Shown: positions 10,201-18,091 of the stretch, one piece after another
How the letters are laid out: every line of letters starts with the position of its first letter
Position numbering within the stretch: the first letter of the stretch is position 1
Assembly: GCA_965203865.1 (NCBI GenBank)
Contig: OZ241916.1
Span: 1,612,001 to 1,676,000 of the forward strand
Direction: 5' to 3'
From: G965200765 sp965203865
GTDB taxonomy: Bacteria > Pseudomonadota > Gammaproteobacteria > Arenicellales > JAJDZL01
DNA length: 64,000 nucleotides
The notes under the pieces: generated by a model
Databases searched by the model: none
Told to the model about the DNA's origin: nothing
What the model saw: the letters and a program-made list of their open reading frames with translations, nothing else
Position numbers and translations under genes: made by a program

Positions 10201-12019
10201 GCCATTTGCTCGCAGCATCCGCGTCGCCGGGAGCAGCAAACGGAGTCTCCCCAGCCGTCGTTAATCTGTCGTAGAATCTTCGGTCGGTAGTTGGGGCAAT
10301 CTCGCTAGGGCCTGGAATTTGAGCAACAGTAACAGTCGTGCCGTCAGCATACGTTATCGGTGTCGTTCCTGTCGATATGCCGTGGCGAAAAAAGCGCTCC
10401 AAATGCTCCAGCTGCAACCCTGCCGAGGCAGAGAATGTAGTGCTTCCCCAAAGCCGGTTGGATTTCGTATTGCCCCATGCGTAGAGCCACCATACAGCAT
10501 CACCGAAATCTATGTCCCCATATGAGCTTGGCGCAGAAAGCCTTTGCAGTTCAGTTTGCAACGGGTCGACTGTCGCAGCCAGCAATGCCTCTATGCCGTG
10601 GCTTCTATCGCCCCCCGTGCGAATCTTCAGGGGCGTACCAACTCTGATGCTTCCAAGCCCTCTTGGATAAAGGACTTGAATACCCGAACTATCGGCTCCG
10701 GTGGTTTGAATTTCATCATCATTGATACCAGTACCGGTAGGCTCAACAGCTCCTGTCGCCCCTGTATGGCCTGACGTATTCCGAATTTTAAGTATTGACG
10801 TGTCGCGTAGCCGTACTGTCGCAACATTGCGGTTCGCAGCGTCCATGTCAATCCGAATTCCCCGCGGGTAGTCACCCTCCCTTATCATAGCCCAAGCCTC
10901 CACTGTACTGCCGCCGGATATGTCAACGGTTACCGGTCCCATATCTTCAGCAGCCGTGTGTCTGACCCAAATGCCTGAATTTCCGTGGGAGTTTCGGTTT
11001 GTTGCCAGTCTGCCACCGGTTATGGTTGCCCCGTTCATCACGCGTATCGCTACCGAAGTAACTGGTTCGCCAGGATGAACGAGTACAACGTCCGGAACAT
11101 TCCATCTTTCAAAATTTTGGTTGGTAGCTCTCACGTTGACACCGTCAATCTCAAGCACAAAGTCCGTAAGGCCGTTCGGATTGTTCAGTACCTCGAGCAC
11201 GGCAACGGTAGCAAGGAAGTTGTCGCTATCGTCCAAGTTGTCTTTGTATTTTCCCTGAATAAACTTGCCCTGGTTCTGAGTTACCGGAATCTCCCGGTTG
11301 CCTGCAGGCCCTATCATCTCCAAATCTGGAAGCGAAGCTGTCGATCTATGGTTGCCTGTCGCGTCCTTGGCAACACTTAGCAGTCTCCAGTAGACCCCGC
11401 CGAGAGTTTCGTCTGAATCACTTACTTTTGGAATGGAAGTCCGGTCGTCTTCAACAAAGCACATTTGGGACGAATCGCTCGTACACGCCTTTTTCACGTA
11501 TCGTTTCGGCGGCGTATAGTCACCAGGGTCCGGTGTCCCGGTTTCGCGCTCGACCGCCCATTCAGCAGAAGAATCCCGATTGGTGGTAGCTGATTGCAAG
11601 TTGTAGAAGATAGATCCGTCCGAATCAATCAGATTCATACCACTCATACCATTAGTTGAATCCGGATAGCCATCACTATTACCATCGAAACTTACATAGG
11701 TCTTTTCATTGTCATCATTCACGCATCGAACTATGAATGATCCGGTACTATAGGTTTCATAGCCGATTCGGGTAGGATGATTGTCCACGCCTGTTCTGCT
11801 CGGAAGCTTTAACCGCACAGGCCCAACCCTGCTGGAGCACTCCCATACATTAACAACAGACCATGCATCTTCGCTGTATATAGCGGTATAAATTACGGAG
11901 CCAAGCCCGCATACCAATATTGCGGCTGCAACCAGAAACGATGCAACAGCATTCCAAATACGCGGGAATTCACCGACCATTCCATGGAAATTCAGAACTT
12001 TCTGGCTAGAGTCTTGCAT
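7256..12019 (-). CDS. Giant autotransporter-like surface protein, copy 2
   Basis: About 1587 residues; paralogue of the gene at 1597-6321. The ATG at 12019 is chosen because GAGGAGATA lies ~10 bases upstream and the product then begins MQDSSQKVLNFHGMVG, aligning with MQRSDQKILNFHGMVG of copy 1; an in-frame ATG 42 bases further upstream lacks a site. The architecture is the same: N-terminal extension plus hydrophobic signal, cysteine pairs (WECSS, VRCVN, KACTSDSSQMC), a long repetitive passenger, the AGALAVLWLVL helix and a C-terminal barrel ending MQVKF. By eye the barrel differs at only about 20 of ~290 positions, whereas parts of the passenger differ heavily with indels. It probably offers an alternative surface antigen from the same export platform. 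Confidence 0.8.
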   Translation of the reverse strand: MQDSSQKVLNFHGMVGEFPRIWNAVASFLVAAAILVCGLGSVIYTAIYSEDAWSVVNVWECSSRVGPVRLKLPSRTGVDNHPTRIGYETYSTGSFIVRCVNDDNEKTYVSFDGNSDGYPDSTNGMSGMNLIDSDGSIFYNLQSATTNRDSSAEWAVERETGTPDPGDYTPPKRYVKKACTSDSSQMCFVEDDRTSIPKVSDSDETLGGVYWRLLSVAKDATGNHRSTASLPDLEMIGPAGNREIPVTQNQGKFIQGKYKDNLDDSDNFLATVAVLEVLNNPNGLTDFVLEIDGVNVRATNQNFERWNVPDVVLVHPGEPVTSVAIRVMNGATITGGRLATNRNSHGNSGIWVRHTAAEDMGPVTVDISGGSTVEAWAMIREGDYPRGIRIDMDAANRNVATVRLRDTSILKIRNTSGHTGATGAVEPTGTGINDDEIQTTGADSSGIQVLYPRGLGSIRVGTPLKIRTGGDRSHGIEALLAATVDPLQTELQRLSAPSSYGDIDFGDAVWWLYAWGNTKSNRLWGSTTFSASAGLQLEHLERFFRHGISTGTTPITYADGTTVTVAQIPGPSEIAPTTDRRFYDRLTTAGETPFAAPGDADAASKWPMVRMQSARPHWYANRIAIADAIKAIRESADGVARWNAWRQVQSFGDSVASFIRHRGYQQGAGLVYAISPRAKVLTGSDRAPGLVAVVDVSGQSSEDIHTFIRIDNGGTFRGSGMQGETRFVINREVVTTGAGSHGVLVIATSSTLSETTDTSHPLYGKELRATASRNIHIDVHSSIKVDDADSWGIALMGAEGTTSMVTVASGATVGQQNSAGGGMLFWKAADTVTNFGTIKGKTDFHAGDDRLVLRGGGTVTGVTAGATPDMLDFGAGEDRLEIKSGTVEIGILNLETLVKSGAGDATVGAVAFTTDGTANTMEVRDGRLIVKGHVNVGSGTVTVKNGADLVIEATGSQADNTKLGKITAASINFEGKSSDDMLVSILTTAGTTAAADLTYAKSNWLVGDTKVLVSGRDITADLGDSNYEPLTSPIVTKTLLTVGRDERIDVPINYEDDAGVQEVKVQGVATRDISLGADDDTVDLDGGSISGDVDMGSGDGDTITLRSGWLRGSVTNVDTMVKVGSGTATVGRVDFSSSTLMIRNGRLFIEGHVNLGTDSDDVVTVSAGGQIVIVADGASAGEPYGRITANTIKFEGASPGIQILASIAPSREADVATAKANWRNASASLRGADGSVITFGDSNYRILNSDPRITGGGGGGAASSDSNAFYAAGALAVLWLVLRDDFCCELVNYESGSAGATFAGVKGAGQYRSGGVQTWAKMYSDSEVFAMQGLAVGMDARIGEYGYFGVSAMPSATGSADTTGLSLNRRTSFEGGRYEGRGGWQKDSLFAGVRLSYGDYRASTSFKNVFEASGQMSGSFDLVHTHLELGAGMWLNAGEQATVMPSLGVYGGSLSQGGSSASNAVLVADVPGYRQTYQGWRAGVQLKASDWLSWSDEIKARPQVGLSMYRTRTSGPGKLAMNQRDRLGVLNFKNALPVRRLPQNINAFKAGVSLKKQGSLNMNLNYVGYEADGKFYHGVLARMQVKF

Positions 12020-12138
12020 TTTAAAATTATCTCCTCTCAACAGGTTGCTACAAAATTGCACGACTAGAACTATCTAAAGTCATGGCAGTACAAAACATTT
12101 TTTCCGTTGGTTGTACAGACCTTGTATCTACAATAGCA

Positions 12139-12171
12139 ATGGTAAACGCTACCCCCCCCCCCCTCTGTCAA
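12139..12171 (-). promoter_or_regulatory. Promoter of autotransporter 2 with longer poly-G spacer
   Basis: This has the same design as in unit 1: TTGACA (12166-12171), GA, twelve G, TAGCGTT, TACCAT (12139-12144). The spacer is 21 instead of 18, which for a sigma-70 promoter would be far from optimal. If TACCAT is the true -10 box, this copy is predicted weaker or OFF in the sequenced state. Confidence 0.55.
12152..12163. repeat. Homopolymer C12 (G12 on gene strand)
   Basis: Run of twelve C between the -35 and -10 candidates; the homologue of the C10 tract at 6456-6465. Confidence 0.9.
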
Positions 12172-12362
12172 ATAATATTTTTTGATTGCAGTCGGAAGAC
12201 ATTCCATACAAAAAATACAAGTTTCATACTACGAACTTGTTCTTCCGCTAATTTCCACCGCAACCTTTAGGAAAGAGTTTGAGAGTGCACCATTTTTTGT
12301 TTTTGTCATGTTGGCAATCCCAGTTGAGATGTAAAGACAATTTTGGCTTCGTCGGTTACTGC

Positions 12363-13004
12363 CTGATTTTGGGGGATTCACCCCCTTGAAACCCGCATAA
12401 CTCCAAGGGATGTTTTTTCATTAAAATGTAGTGCTTTAACGATATTAACGCTTTATATGCACGCTGAAAGCAGGTATGGTTTACTGCATGTTTATTCGCA
12501 AGAAAGAGTTCTTCAACCGCACCTGAATGCAGATCTTCGAATCGCACCGTAAAGTACAGCGGATAAAGTAGAAGGTGTTGGGTATATCGGCTGGACCTGC
12601 AACAACGAAGAGCTAGCGAGCCTCGGAGTGCTGCCCGACAACATGCTATGGCAAAAGGGCTACAGCAAGGACAACAAATCAGGTTCTGTTGGCACTTTTG
12701 ACCACTGTGAAGGCATGCCGCTGAAACGGCACCTGTTTTCAGGCAGTACTTGGAAAAGGGGCACTCTGTCCGATGCAGTCAATCAAATTTAAACTCAGTA
12801 CAGTATTGGTCTGGTGGGAATCACCGTCTGATTGTTCATTATTCGCAGGCGTGGGTTCGCGAAGAGGCACCTTGGGCGACTACTCAAGCGAATCGGCTAC
12901 AGCTAGTCAAGCCTAAAGAAGATGGCGATTCATCGCGGCACGTCAGGTTTCTGACACTACGCGGCAATGCCAAAGTGAGCATCAACAAAGAGAAGGTTAT
13001 CCCT
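12363..13004. other. Intergenic, no recognisable gene
   Basis: About 640 bases lie between the end of the duplication and the hydroxyacid dehydrogenase gene. It starts with a small palindrome (gggggattcaccccc, ~12369-12383). Short frames exist on both strands but none resembles a known family. A stretch around 12571-12790 reads as a degenerate open frame ending in a stop and may be a gene remnant. Confidence 0.4.
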
Positions 13005-13934
13005 TTAATATCCCGAATTTTGATTGGCAATATGCTCAATTGCTTCACCCGCTTCAAATTTTTCGATATTAGCCAGAATCGCAGCACTTCCAGTCCTTGG
13101 ATCCGGCTTGCTAGCGCAGTGCGGAGTCACAGTGATTGCCAGTTCATGCCAGAATGGATGATCATTTGGAAGTGGCTCTGTTCGGAAAACATCAAGCACG
13201 GCTTTTGCTATGTGCCCGCTACGAATTGCACTTAGCAACGCTTCATCGTCAATTGCTTCGCCCCTGCCGCAGTTGATTATGCATGCGCCGGCAGGCAATT
13301 GATTCAGTGTTCTTTCATTGAGAATATTGTCCGTGCCTGGTGTACGAGGCAGCAAGCAAACCAGCACCTTCGACACAGAAAGAAAATTTTCAAGCTCTGC
13401 TTCTGTAGCGTATGATTCCACGCCTTTTATTTGCTTTCGCGACTGGCTATATCCCGCGACTTTAAATCCGAACGGCAATAGTGCTTCAGCGCAAGCTTGC
13501 CCCAAGTGCCCCAATCCCAGAATTCCCACGCTAGTATCACTCGCAACCTGCATGTAAGTATGGAAAGGATGCTTCCAGACTTTCCTCTGTATACTCGACG
13601 CATGAATATGGAATCCGAGTACATGGTGGACCACATAGGTAACAATACCATTGGTCAAGCCCGGTTCGACCATGCGAACGATCGGAACGTTCGGGAGCGT
13701 AGAATCAGACATCAAATCCTCAACACCTGCCCACATGGAAAAAATCGCCTTGAGGTTCGGATAGCGCGACAAATCCCCTTTGGGCGGTCGCGCAACGATT
13801 GCATACTTGATATCTTCAACCGCACCCACATCGGGCCAGATTCTCAAATCCAATGCAGGGGCTCTTTTTCTCAACTCCGAAATCCAGCGCTCGATATTCT
13901 CCTCTGTAGTTGAAAGCAGTACTGCGCCGTTCAT
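13005..13934 (-). CDS. ghrA: GhrA-like D-2-hydroxyacid dehydrogenase
   Basis: The 309-residue NAD(P)H-dependent 2-hydroxyacid dehydrogenase is most like glyoxylate/hydroxypyruvate reductase A. The dinucleotide-binding motif GILGLGHLGQACAEAL is near residue 140. The catalytic triad is visible as Arg in INCGRGEAIDD, Glu in FRTEPLPNDHPFW and His in VTPHCAS, the order expected for the family. The WAGVEDL segment before the Rossmann core is also typical of GhrA. It lies 17 bases after the FKBP isomerase gene and probably belongs to the same transcript as that gene and the glyoxalase. The substrate could be glyoxylate, hydroxypyruvate or a related keto acid; sequence alone does not decide. Confidence 0.85.
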   Translation of the reverse strand: MNGAVLLSTTEENIERWISELRKRAPALDLRIWPDVGAVEDIKYAIVARPPKGDLSRYPNLKAIFSMWAGVEDLMSDSTLPNVPIVRMVEPGLTNGIVTYVVHHVLGFHIHASSIQRKVWKHPFHTYMQVASDTSVGILGLGHLGQACAEALLPFGFKVAGYSQSRKQIKGVESYATEAELENFLSVSKVLVCLLPRTPGTDNILNERTLNQLPAGACIINCGRGEAIDDEALLSAIRSGHIAKAVLDVFRTEPLPNDHPFWHELAITVTPHCASKPDPRTGSAAILANIEKFEAGEAIEHIANQNSGY

Positions 13935-13951
13935 GCCGCTTTATTCAAAAT

Positions 13952-14656
13952 CTACTGGATTTCAATCAGTTCTATTGTAAATACCAGAGTTGCCATTGGC
14001 GGTATCGCCGGTGGTGCTCCGCGCTCGCCGTAAGCCAGTTCCGGCGGGATCACAACTTCCCAGGTCGACCCCGTAGGCATCAACTGAAGAATCTCTTGCC
14101 AACCCGGAATAATACCCTGCAAAGAGAAAGTCGCAGGTTGCTGCCGTTCGTATGAACTGTCGAATACAGTCCCGTTCACCAGCGAACCACGATAATGCAC
14201 TACCACAGTATCCTCTGCTTTTGGTTTGTCCCCGGCTCCTTCTTCGACAATCCGATACAAAATACCACTGTCGGTCTTCTGAACACCTTCAAATTCGGAG
14301 AAATTGCTTACAAATTCCTCGGTAATCTGCCTGTCTTGTTCCAGCATTGCTTCACGCTCCTTTTCTAATTCTTGTTGATATTCTTGGAGCACTGTCTGCA
14401 TTTCTTCACTCGACAATCGCAGTTCGGATTGACTGATCAGGTCTAATACTCCCGCGGCCAATGCTTCCGCATCAACCTCTACTCCAATTTGTTCCAGGTC
14501 CCGAACTAGATTCGCTGCTGCATTAACTCCAACTGTATAACTGAATTTCTTTGCCTTCGAATCCAACTCAACCTCATGTCCACTCACTCCCGATACAGTA
14601 AACATTAATACGAATAAATTAACTGTTACGAAGCACTTTTTGATTAATGAATGCAT
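13952..14656 (-). CDS. FKBP-type peptidyl-prolyl isomerase (FkpA/Mip-like)
   Basis: The 234-residue exported proline isomerase and chaperone is probably periplasmic. The ATG at 14656 has AAGGTA 8 bases upstream and gives a classic signal peptide (MHSLIKKCF, then a hydrophobic core to VSG). Residues ~35-115 form the helical FKBP N-terminal dimerisation domain (KFSYTVGVNAAANLV). Residues ~125-234 form the FKBP fold with VHYRGSLVNGTVFDSSYER, GIIPGWQEILQLMPTGS and AYGERGAPPAIPP. A longer upstream extension of the frame overlaps the neighbouring glyoxalase gene and has no signal, so it was rejected. Neighbours are gloA upstream and a GhrA-like gene downstream. Confidence 0.9.
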   Translation of the reverse strand: MHSLIKKCFVTVNLFVLMFTVSGVSGHEVELDSKAKKFSYTVGVNAAANLVRDLEQIGVEVDAEALAAGVLDLISQSELRLSSEEMQTVLQEYQQELEKEREAMLEQDRQITEEFVSNFSEFEGVQKTDSGILYRIVEEGAGDKPKAEDTVVVHYRGSLVNGTVFDSSYERQQPATFSLQGIIPGWQEILQLMPTGSTWEVVIPPELAYGERGAPPAIPPMATLVFTIELIEIQ

Positions 14657-14705
14657 TAGAATATACCTTATAAATACGCAATAAAAATTTGATAATAAAA
14701 GTTTT

Positions 14706-15125
14706 TTACCAACTTCCTGTATTCGGCATGGACTTCCATGGCTCCTGCACCGGTAGCGGATCGCCTGCTTGAAGAAGTTCAACAGATATGCTATCAGGTG
14801 ATTGGACAAATGCCATTCGCCCGTCACGCGGCGGGCGATTGATCACCACGCCGCAATCGCTCAACCTCTCGCAGGTCCTGTAAATGTTTTTCACCTGGTA
14901 GGCGAGGTGCCCAAAGTTTCTCCCGCTATCGTATGGTTCCGGGTCCCAGTTGTAGGTAAGTTCAATCTGTGCGTCCTCGTCGCCTTCTGCCGCCAAGAAT
15001 ATCAGCGTAAATCTGCCTTCTTTGTAGTCTGAACGCCTGAGAACCTTAAGACCAAGACAATCAACATAAAATCTTAGTGATTCATCTATATCGGATATCC
15101 GAACCATCGTATGCAAGTACTTCAT
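14706..15125 (-). CDS. gloA: Lactoylglutathione lyase (glyoxalase I)
   Basis: The 139-residue enzyme converts the methylglyoxal-glutathione hemithioacetal to S-lactoylglutathione, consistent with a gshA gene in the window. The ATG at 15125 gives MKYLHTMVRISD, matching the compact E. coli-type protein; an upstream TTG would add seven residues. The metal ligands are present in order: His5, Glu in IELTYNWD, His in FGHLAYQV and Glu in SVELLQ. It lies upstream of the FKBP and GhrA-like genes on the same strand, so a small detoxification/stress operon is plausible. Confidence 0.92.
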   Translation of the reverse strand: MKYLHTMVRISDIDESLRFYVDCLGLKVLRRSDYKEGRFTLIFLAAEGDEDAQIELTYNWDPEPYDSGRNFGHLAYQVKNIYRTCERLSDCGVVINRPPRDGRMAFVQSPDSISVELLQAGDPLPVQEPWKSMPNTGSW

Positions 15126-15223
15126 ACTTTCAGCCACTCGTCTCAAAGAAATTTATTCGGAATCGGCTATCCGTTAAAATAAGTGTAATCAAAAAAGAAA
15201 CAATTGCCCGGGAGAAACTTAAA

Positions 15224-15484
15224 TTGCCGATTGATTCCAAACTTCTTGAAATTATACGTTGTCCTGTAACAAAAGTTTCACTGTCTATCGCAAAGCAGGA
15301 TGTACTTGATAAAGTCAATGCTGAAATTGAAGCTGGAAATATCCGATATGCTGATGGCAATGTCGTAGACAAGATTCTTGAAGAAGGCTTAATTACAAAT
15401 ACGGGTACAACGCTTTACAGAATCGACTCCGACATTCCAATCATGCTTGAAGAGAAAAGCATACCGATGTCGCAACTGGAATAG
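15224..15484 (+). CDS. Trm112-family small protein
   Basis: The 86-residue protein begins LPIDSKLLEIIRCPVTKVSL, the CPVTK form of the Trm112/UPF0434 zinc-ribbon-like fold, and carries the C-terminal DSDIPIMLEE motif. Family members are small partners of methyltransferases or proteins of unknown role. The TTG start at 15224 is preferred because GGGAG lies 9 bases upstream and the protein then starts where the family does; the open frame extends further 5' over the divergent gloA promoter region without similarity. Only one cysteine of the usual zinc site remains. It converges on sat with 4 bases between stops. Confidence 0.75.
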   Translation: MPIDSKLLEIIRCPVTKVSLSIAKQDVLDKVNAEIEAGNIRYADGNVVDKILEEGLITNTGTTLYRIDSDIPIMLEEKSIPMSQLE

Positions 15485-15488
15485 CAAG

Positions 15489-16679
15489 TCATGCACCTTT
15501 TCGATAATGGTCCATTAGAATCTGTGCAACTTCCGGTCGACTAAATTCAGTCGGCAACGCTTGCCCTGCCGACAGCATTTCCCGAACACGGGTGCCTGAT
15601 AGCAGCACAAAGTCTTCCTTTTTGTGGTCTGGGGCATCTCGCATCATCATAACTTTGTTTAATTTCTTCGAATAGGCAGTGTGGTCGGCTTCGAAAATTT
15701 CAATTTCCAGTGTACCTGCCGGCACTCGGTCGCGGAATATTGTTTGTGAATCAAATGCTCCGTAGAAATCTCCTACGCCCGCATGGTCCCGACCCACAAT
15801 CATATAGGATGCTCCCAAGTTCTGGCGCATTATAGCGTGCAGAACTGCTTCTCTGGGACCGGCATAAAGCATATCAAATCCATAGCCTGTAATCAGCACA
15901 GTGTTCTTGGGAAAGTACAATTCAACCATTTTGCGAATAGCTGCATCTCTGACTTTTGCCGGAATATCGCCCGGCTTCAGCTTGCCGAGAAGCATATGAA
16001 TTACAACACCATCCGAATTTGTCCGCTCCAGTGCTATCTTGCACAGTTCCTCATGCGCACGGTGCATGGGATTTCGAGTCTGAAAAGCAACTGCCTTTTT
16101 CCAGCTCAGTTGTTCAATTTCACTCCGAATGCTATAGGCAGCACGAAACGTGTCGGCAAAATCAGTTTCAAAATAGCTGAAATTCAGCACTTCAAGCGAG
16201 CCGGAGAGAATGTATTCCCCTTGCGACATGAAAGTCAATACGCCCGGATGCTCAGTTGAAACTGTTCCGAACACTTTCTCGGCAATGTGTTCGGTTTCAC
16301 TTGCAGATAGCCGGTCAATTGATTCTACATTTTGAATCGCAAGTACAGGATTGCCTTCAATTTGACTGTCTCTTAGTGCAATTCTGCTGCCCGGTTCTAT
16401 CCCGGCACCAATATCATTGACTCGATTCAAAATCGGTATCGGCCAAAAAAGGCTGTCCTTGGTGTGCATGGAATCTGCAACGGAAAGAGCATCAGCCTTG
16501 TTCATGAATCCTTCAAGCGGATTGAAATAGCCTGCGCCGAGCATAACAACATTGGCTCCTGCAGCTGAGTCCAGCAGGACTGAAGGCAGGTTTTCAGCTT
16601 CTCTTGCTAGTTCACCCCTTCGACTCAAGTCAAAGACAAACAGAGGTTTAAGTTGATCGGTCTGGTATGGATTAACCAC
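15489..16679 (-). CDS. sat: Sulfate adenylyltransferase (ATP sulfurylase)
   Basis: The 396-residue homomeric ATP sulfurylase interconverts sulfate + ATP with APS + PPi. The catalytic motifs are QTRNPMHRAHE (~residue 198), GRDHAG (~residue 295) and a PUA-like N-terminal half with GAGYFNPLEGFM. This single-subunit form is used in the reverse direction by sulfur oxidisers and forward by assimilators or sulfate reducers. No apr, dsr or cys genes lie beside it here, so direction is inferred only from general context. The start is GTG at 16679, 17 bases after the DAHP synthase stop, so the two genes are probably co-transcribed. Confidence 0.95.
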   Translation of the reverse strand: MVNPYQTDQLKPLFVFDLSRRGELAREAENLPSVLLDSAAGANVVMLGAGYFNPLEGFMNKADALSVADSMHTKDSLFWPIPILNRVNDIGAGIEPGSRIALRDSQIEGNPVLAIQNVESIDRLSASETEHIAEKVFGTVSTEHPGVLTFMSQGEYILSGSLEVLNFSYFETDFADTFRAAYSIRSEIEQLSWKKAVAFQTRNPMHRAHEELCKIALERTNSDGVVIHMLLGKLKPGDIPAKVRDAAIRKMVELYFPKNTVLITGYGFDMLYAGPREAVLHAIMRQNLGASYMIVGRDHAGVGDFYGAFDSQTIFRDRVPAGTLEIEIFEADHTAYSKKLNKVMMMRDAPDHKKEDFVLLSGTRVREMLSAGQALPTEFSRPEVAQILMDHYRKGA

Positions 16680-16696
16680 AAAATCAACCGTGCAGC

Positions 16697-17803
16697 CTAT
16701 ACTGCCACAGAGTCCAGCAAGTTTGAATTTTCAGCACAAACCATACGTCGTTCCTTCACTGCATCACTCAGTTGATTCAGCAGAACAACCGTATCTTCCC
16801 AACCTAGGCACGCATCTGTGATGCTTTGACCATAAACCGGAACAACTCCTGGCGTAATGTCCTGCCGCCCCTCAACCAGATGGCTTTCAATCATTACACC
16901 AATGATTCTTGTGTCTCCGGCGGCTACTTGACCCGCAACATTCTCCCCTACTTCCATCTGCTTTGAGAATTGCTTGCTGCTGTTTGCGTGACTAAAATCA
17001 ACCATGATGCTAGTCTGTAAACCGCAGTCTGCCAGCAAGTCAGCCGCTTTGTTGATGTGTTCCGCAGTGTAGTTCGGTTGATTCCCGCCCCGCAATATAA
17101 TATGGCAGTCTTCATTTCCGACAGTTTCAAAAATTGCGGTTTGACCCTCTTTTGTTATTGACAAGAACCGGTGCTGCTTTGATGCAGCATTCGCACCGTC
17201 TACAGCAATTTTCAAATTACCGTCTGTCCCGTTTTTCAAGCCAACGGGACAGGACAAGCCTGAAACCAACTGCCGATGCACCTGGCTTTCTGTAGTGCGA
17301 GCTCCGATTGCACCCCAGCTAACCAGGTCGGCAATGTACTGTGGAGTAATGATGTCCAAAAACTCGACACCTGCCGGTAAATCCATCTTGGAAATGTCCA
17401 GCAAAAGTTTTCTTGCCATCCGAAGCCCCTTGTTCATGTCGAACGAACCGTTCAGGTCCGGATCGTTGATCAAGCCTTTCCAGCCAATTGTAGTGCGCGG
17501 TTTTTCAAAGTATACCCGCATAACTATCAGCAAATCATCCTGCAGTTCCTGCTTTATATTTGCCAACCTTTGAGCATATTCACGCGCAGCTTCAACATCG
17601 TGAATGGAGCACGGCCCAACAACTACAATCAACCGGTCATCCTGCTTTTGCAGCACATTATGAATTGCTGAACGGGCGCCGGTCACCGTTTGTATCACCT
17701 GCTCTGATGCAGGTGCCTCTTCCATGATTTGATACGGGAAAGCCACATCGCGAATCGTTGCGATGCGCATATCGTCAATTTTAGAGTCAATATTCTTGTT
17801 CAT
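16697..17803 (-). CDS. 3-deoxy-7-phosphoheptulonate (DAHP) synthase, class I
   Basis: The 368-residue enzyme condenses PEP with erythrose 4-phosphate at the entry to the shikimate pathway. Visible landmarks are VVVGPCSIHD, MRVYFEKPRTTIGWKGLINDP, GARTTESQVHR, GLKNGTDG, HIILRGG and the metal-binding MVDFSHANS. The size and the N-terminal ~40 residues match the AroF/G/H type; which feedback amino acid applies cannot be read reliably. AAAGGA lies 7 bases before the ATG. It heads a likely two-gene unit with sat, an unusual pairing with no obvious pathway link. Confidence 0.93.
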   Translation of the reverse strand: MNKNIDSKIDDMRIATIRDVAFPYQIMEEAPASEQVIQTVTGARSAIHNVLQKQDDRLIVVVGPCSIHDVEAAREYAQRLANIKQELQDDLLIVMRVYFEKPRTTIGWKGLINDPDLNGSFDMNKGLRMARKLLLDISKMDLPAGVEFLDIITPQYIADLVSWGAIGARTTESQVHRQLVSGLSCPVGLKNGTDGNLKIAVDGANAASKQHRFLSITKEGQTAIFETVGNEDCHIILRGGNQPNYTAEHINKAADLLADCGLQTSIMVDFSHANSSKQFSKQMEVGENVAGQVAAGDTRIIGVMIESHLVEGRQDITPGVVPVYGQSITDACLGWEDTVVLLNQLSDAVKERRMVCAENSNLLDSVAV

Positions 17804-17890
17804 GGCTTTCCTTTAGCCGGTGCAAATTGGAACATCCGCCTGTTCTCCTCAAATGGAGAATTGTTCTGCTTGGTTAAATAGAAACGAGTA

Positions 17891-17920
17891 ATTATAAGCA
17901 ATAATTCAGAGTTATGTAGA
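17891..17920 (-). promoter_or_regulatory. Promoter upstream of DAHP synthase
   Basis: On the minus strand a perfect TATAAT (17891-17896) is preceded by TCTACA (17915-17920) with an 18-base spacer. It would give a ~80-base leader before the ATG at 17803. Confidence 0.45.
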
Positions 17921-18091
17921 GATACTCGCGACACCCGGCCGCAGTGATGCTTTGTTTGTTGATTCATACTCTCAGATAGTCATCAAACCCGATTCAAAGT
18001 TAGTAGCCGCCGCAAAAAATTTGCCGGGAATTCAACTCGGGCAATCAAACCAATTGAAATGCTATTAATTGCCAGCTGATTTGCACTTGGC

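Larger units (their letters stand above)
6670..12362. repeat. Tandem duplication, unit 2 (gshA fossil + autotransporter 2)
   Basis: Second unit, about 5.69 kb. It begins with the gshA tail fragment and ends with cggttactgc near 12362, the same string that ends unit 1 at 6669. Coding, terminator, promoter and poly-C elements occur in the same order and spacing as in unit 1. Confidence 0.85.

Noticed and set aside
12356..12547. 63-codon minus-strand frame at the end of the duplication
   Set aside because: There is no ribosome site and no similarity, and it spans the duplication boundary; treated as chance.
12750..13235. 161-codon plus-strand frame
   Set aside because: It overlaps the antisense end of the hydroxyacid dehydrogenase gene, and its product has no recognisable domain.
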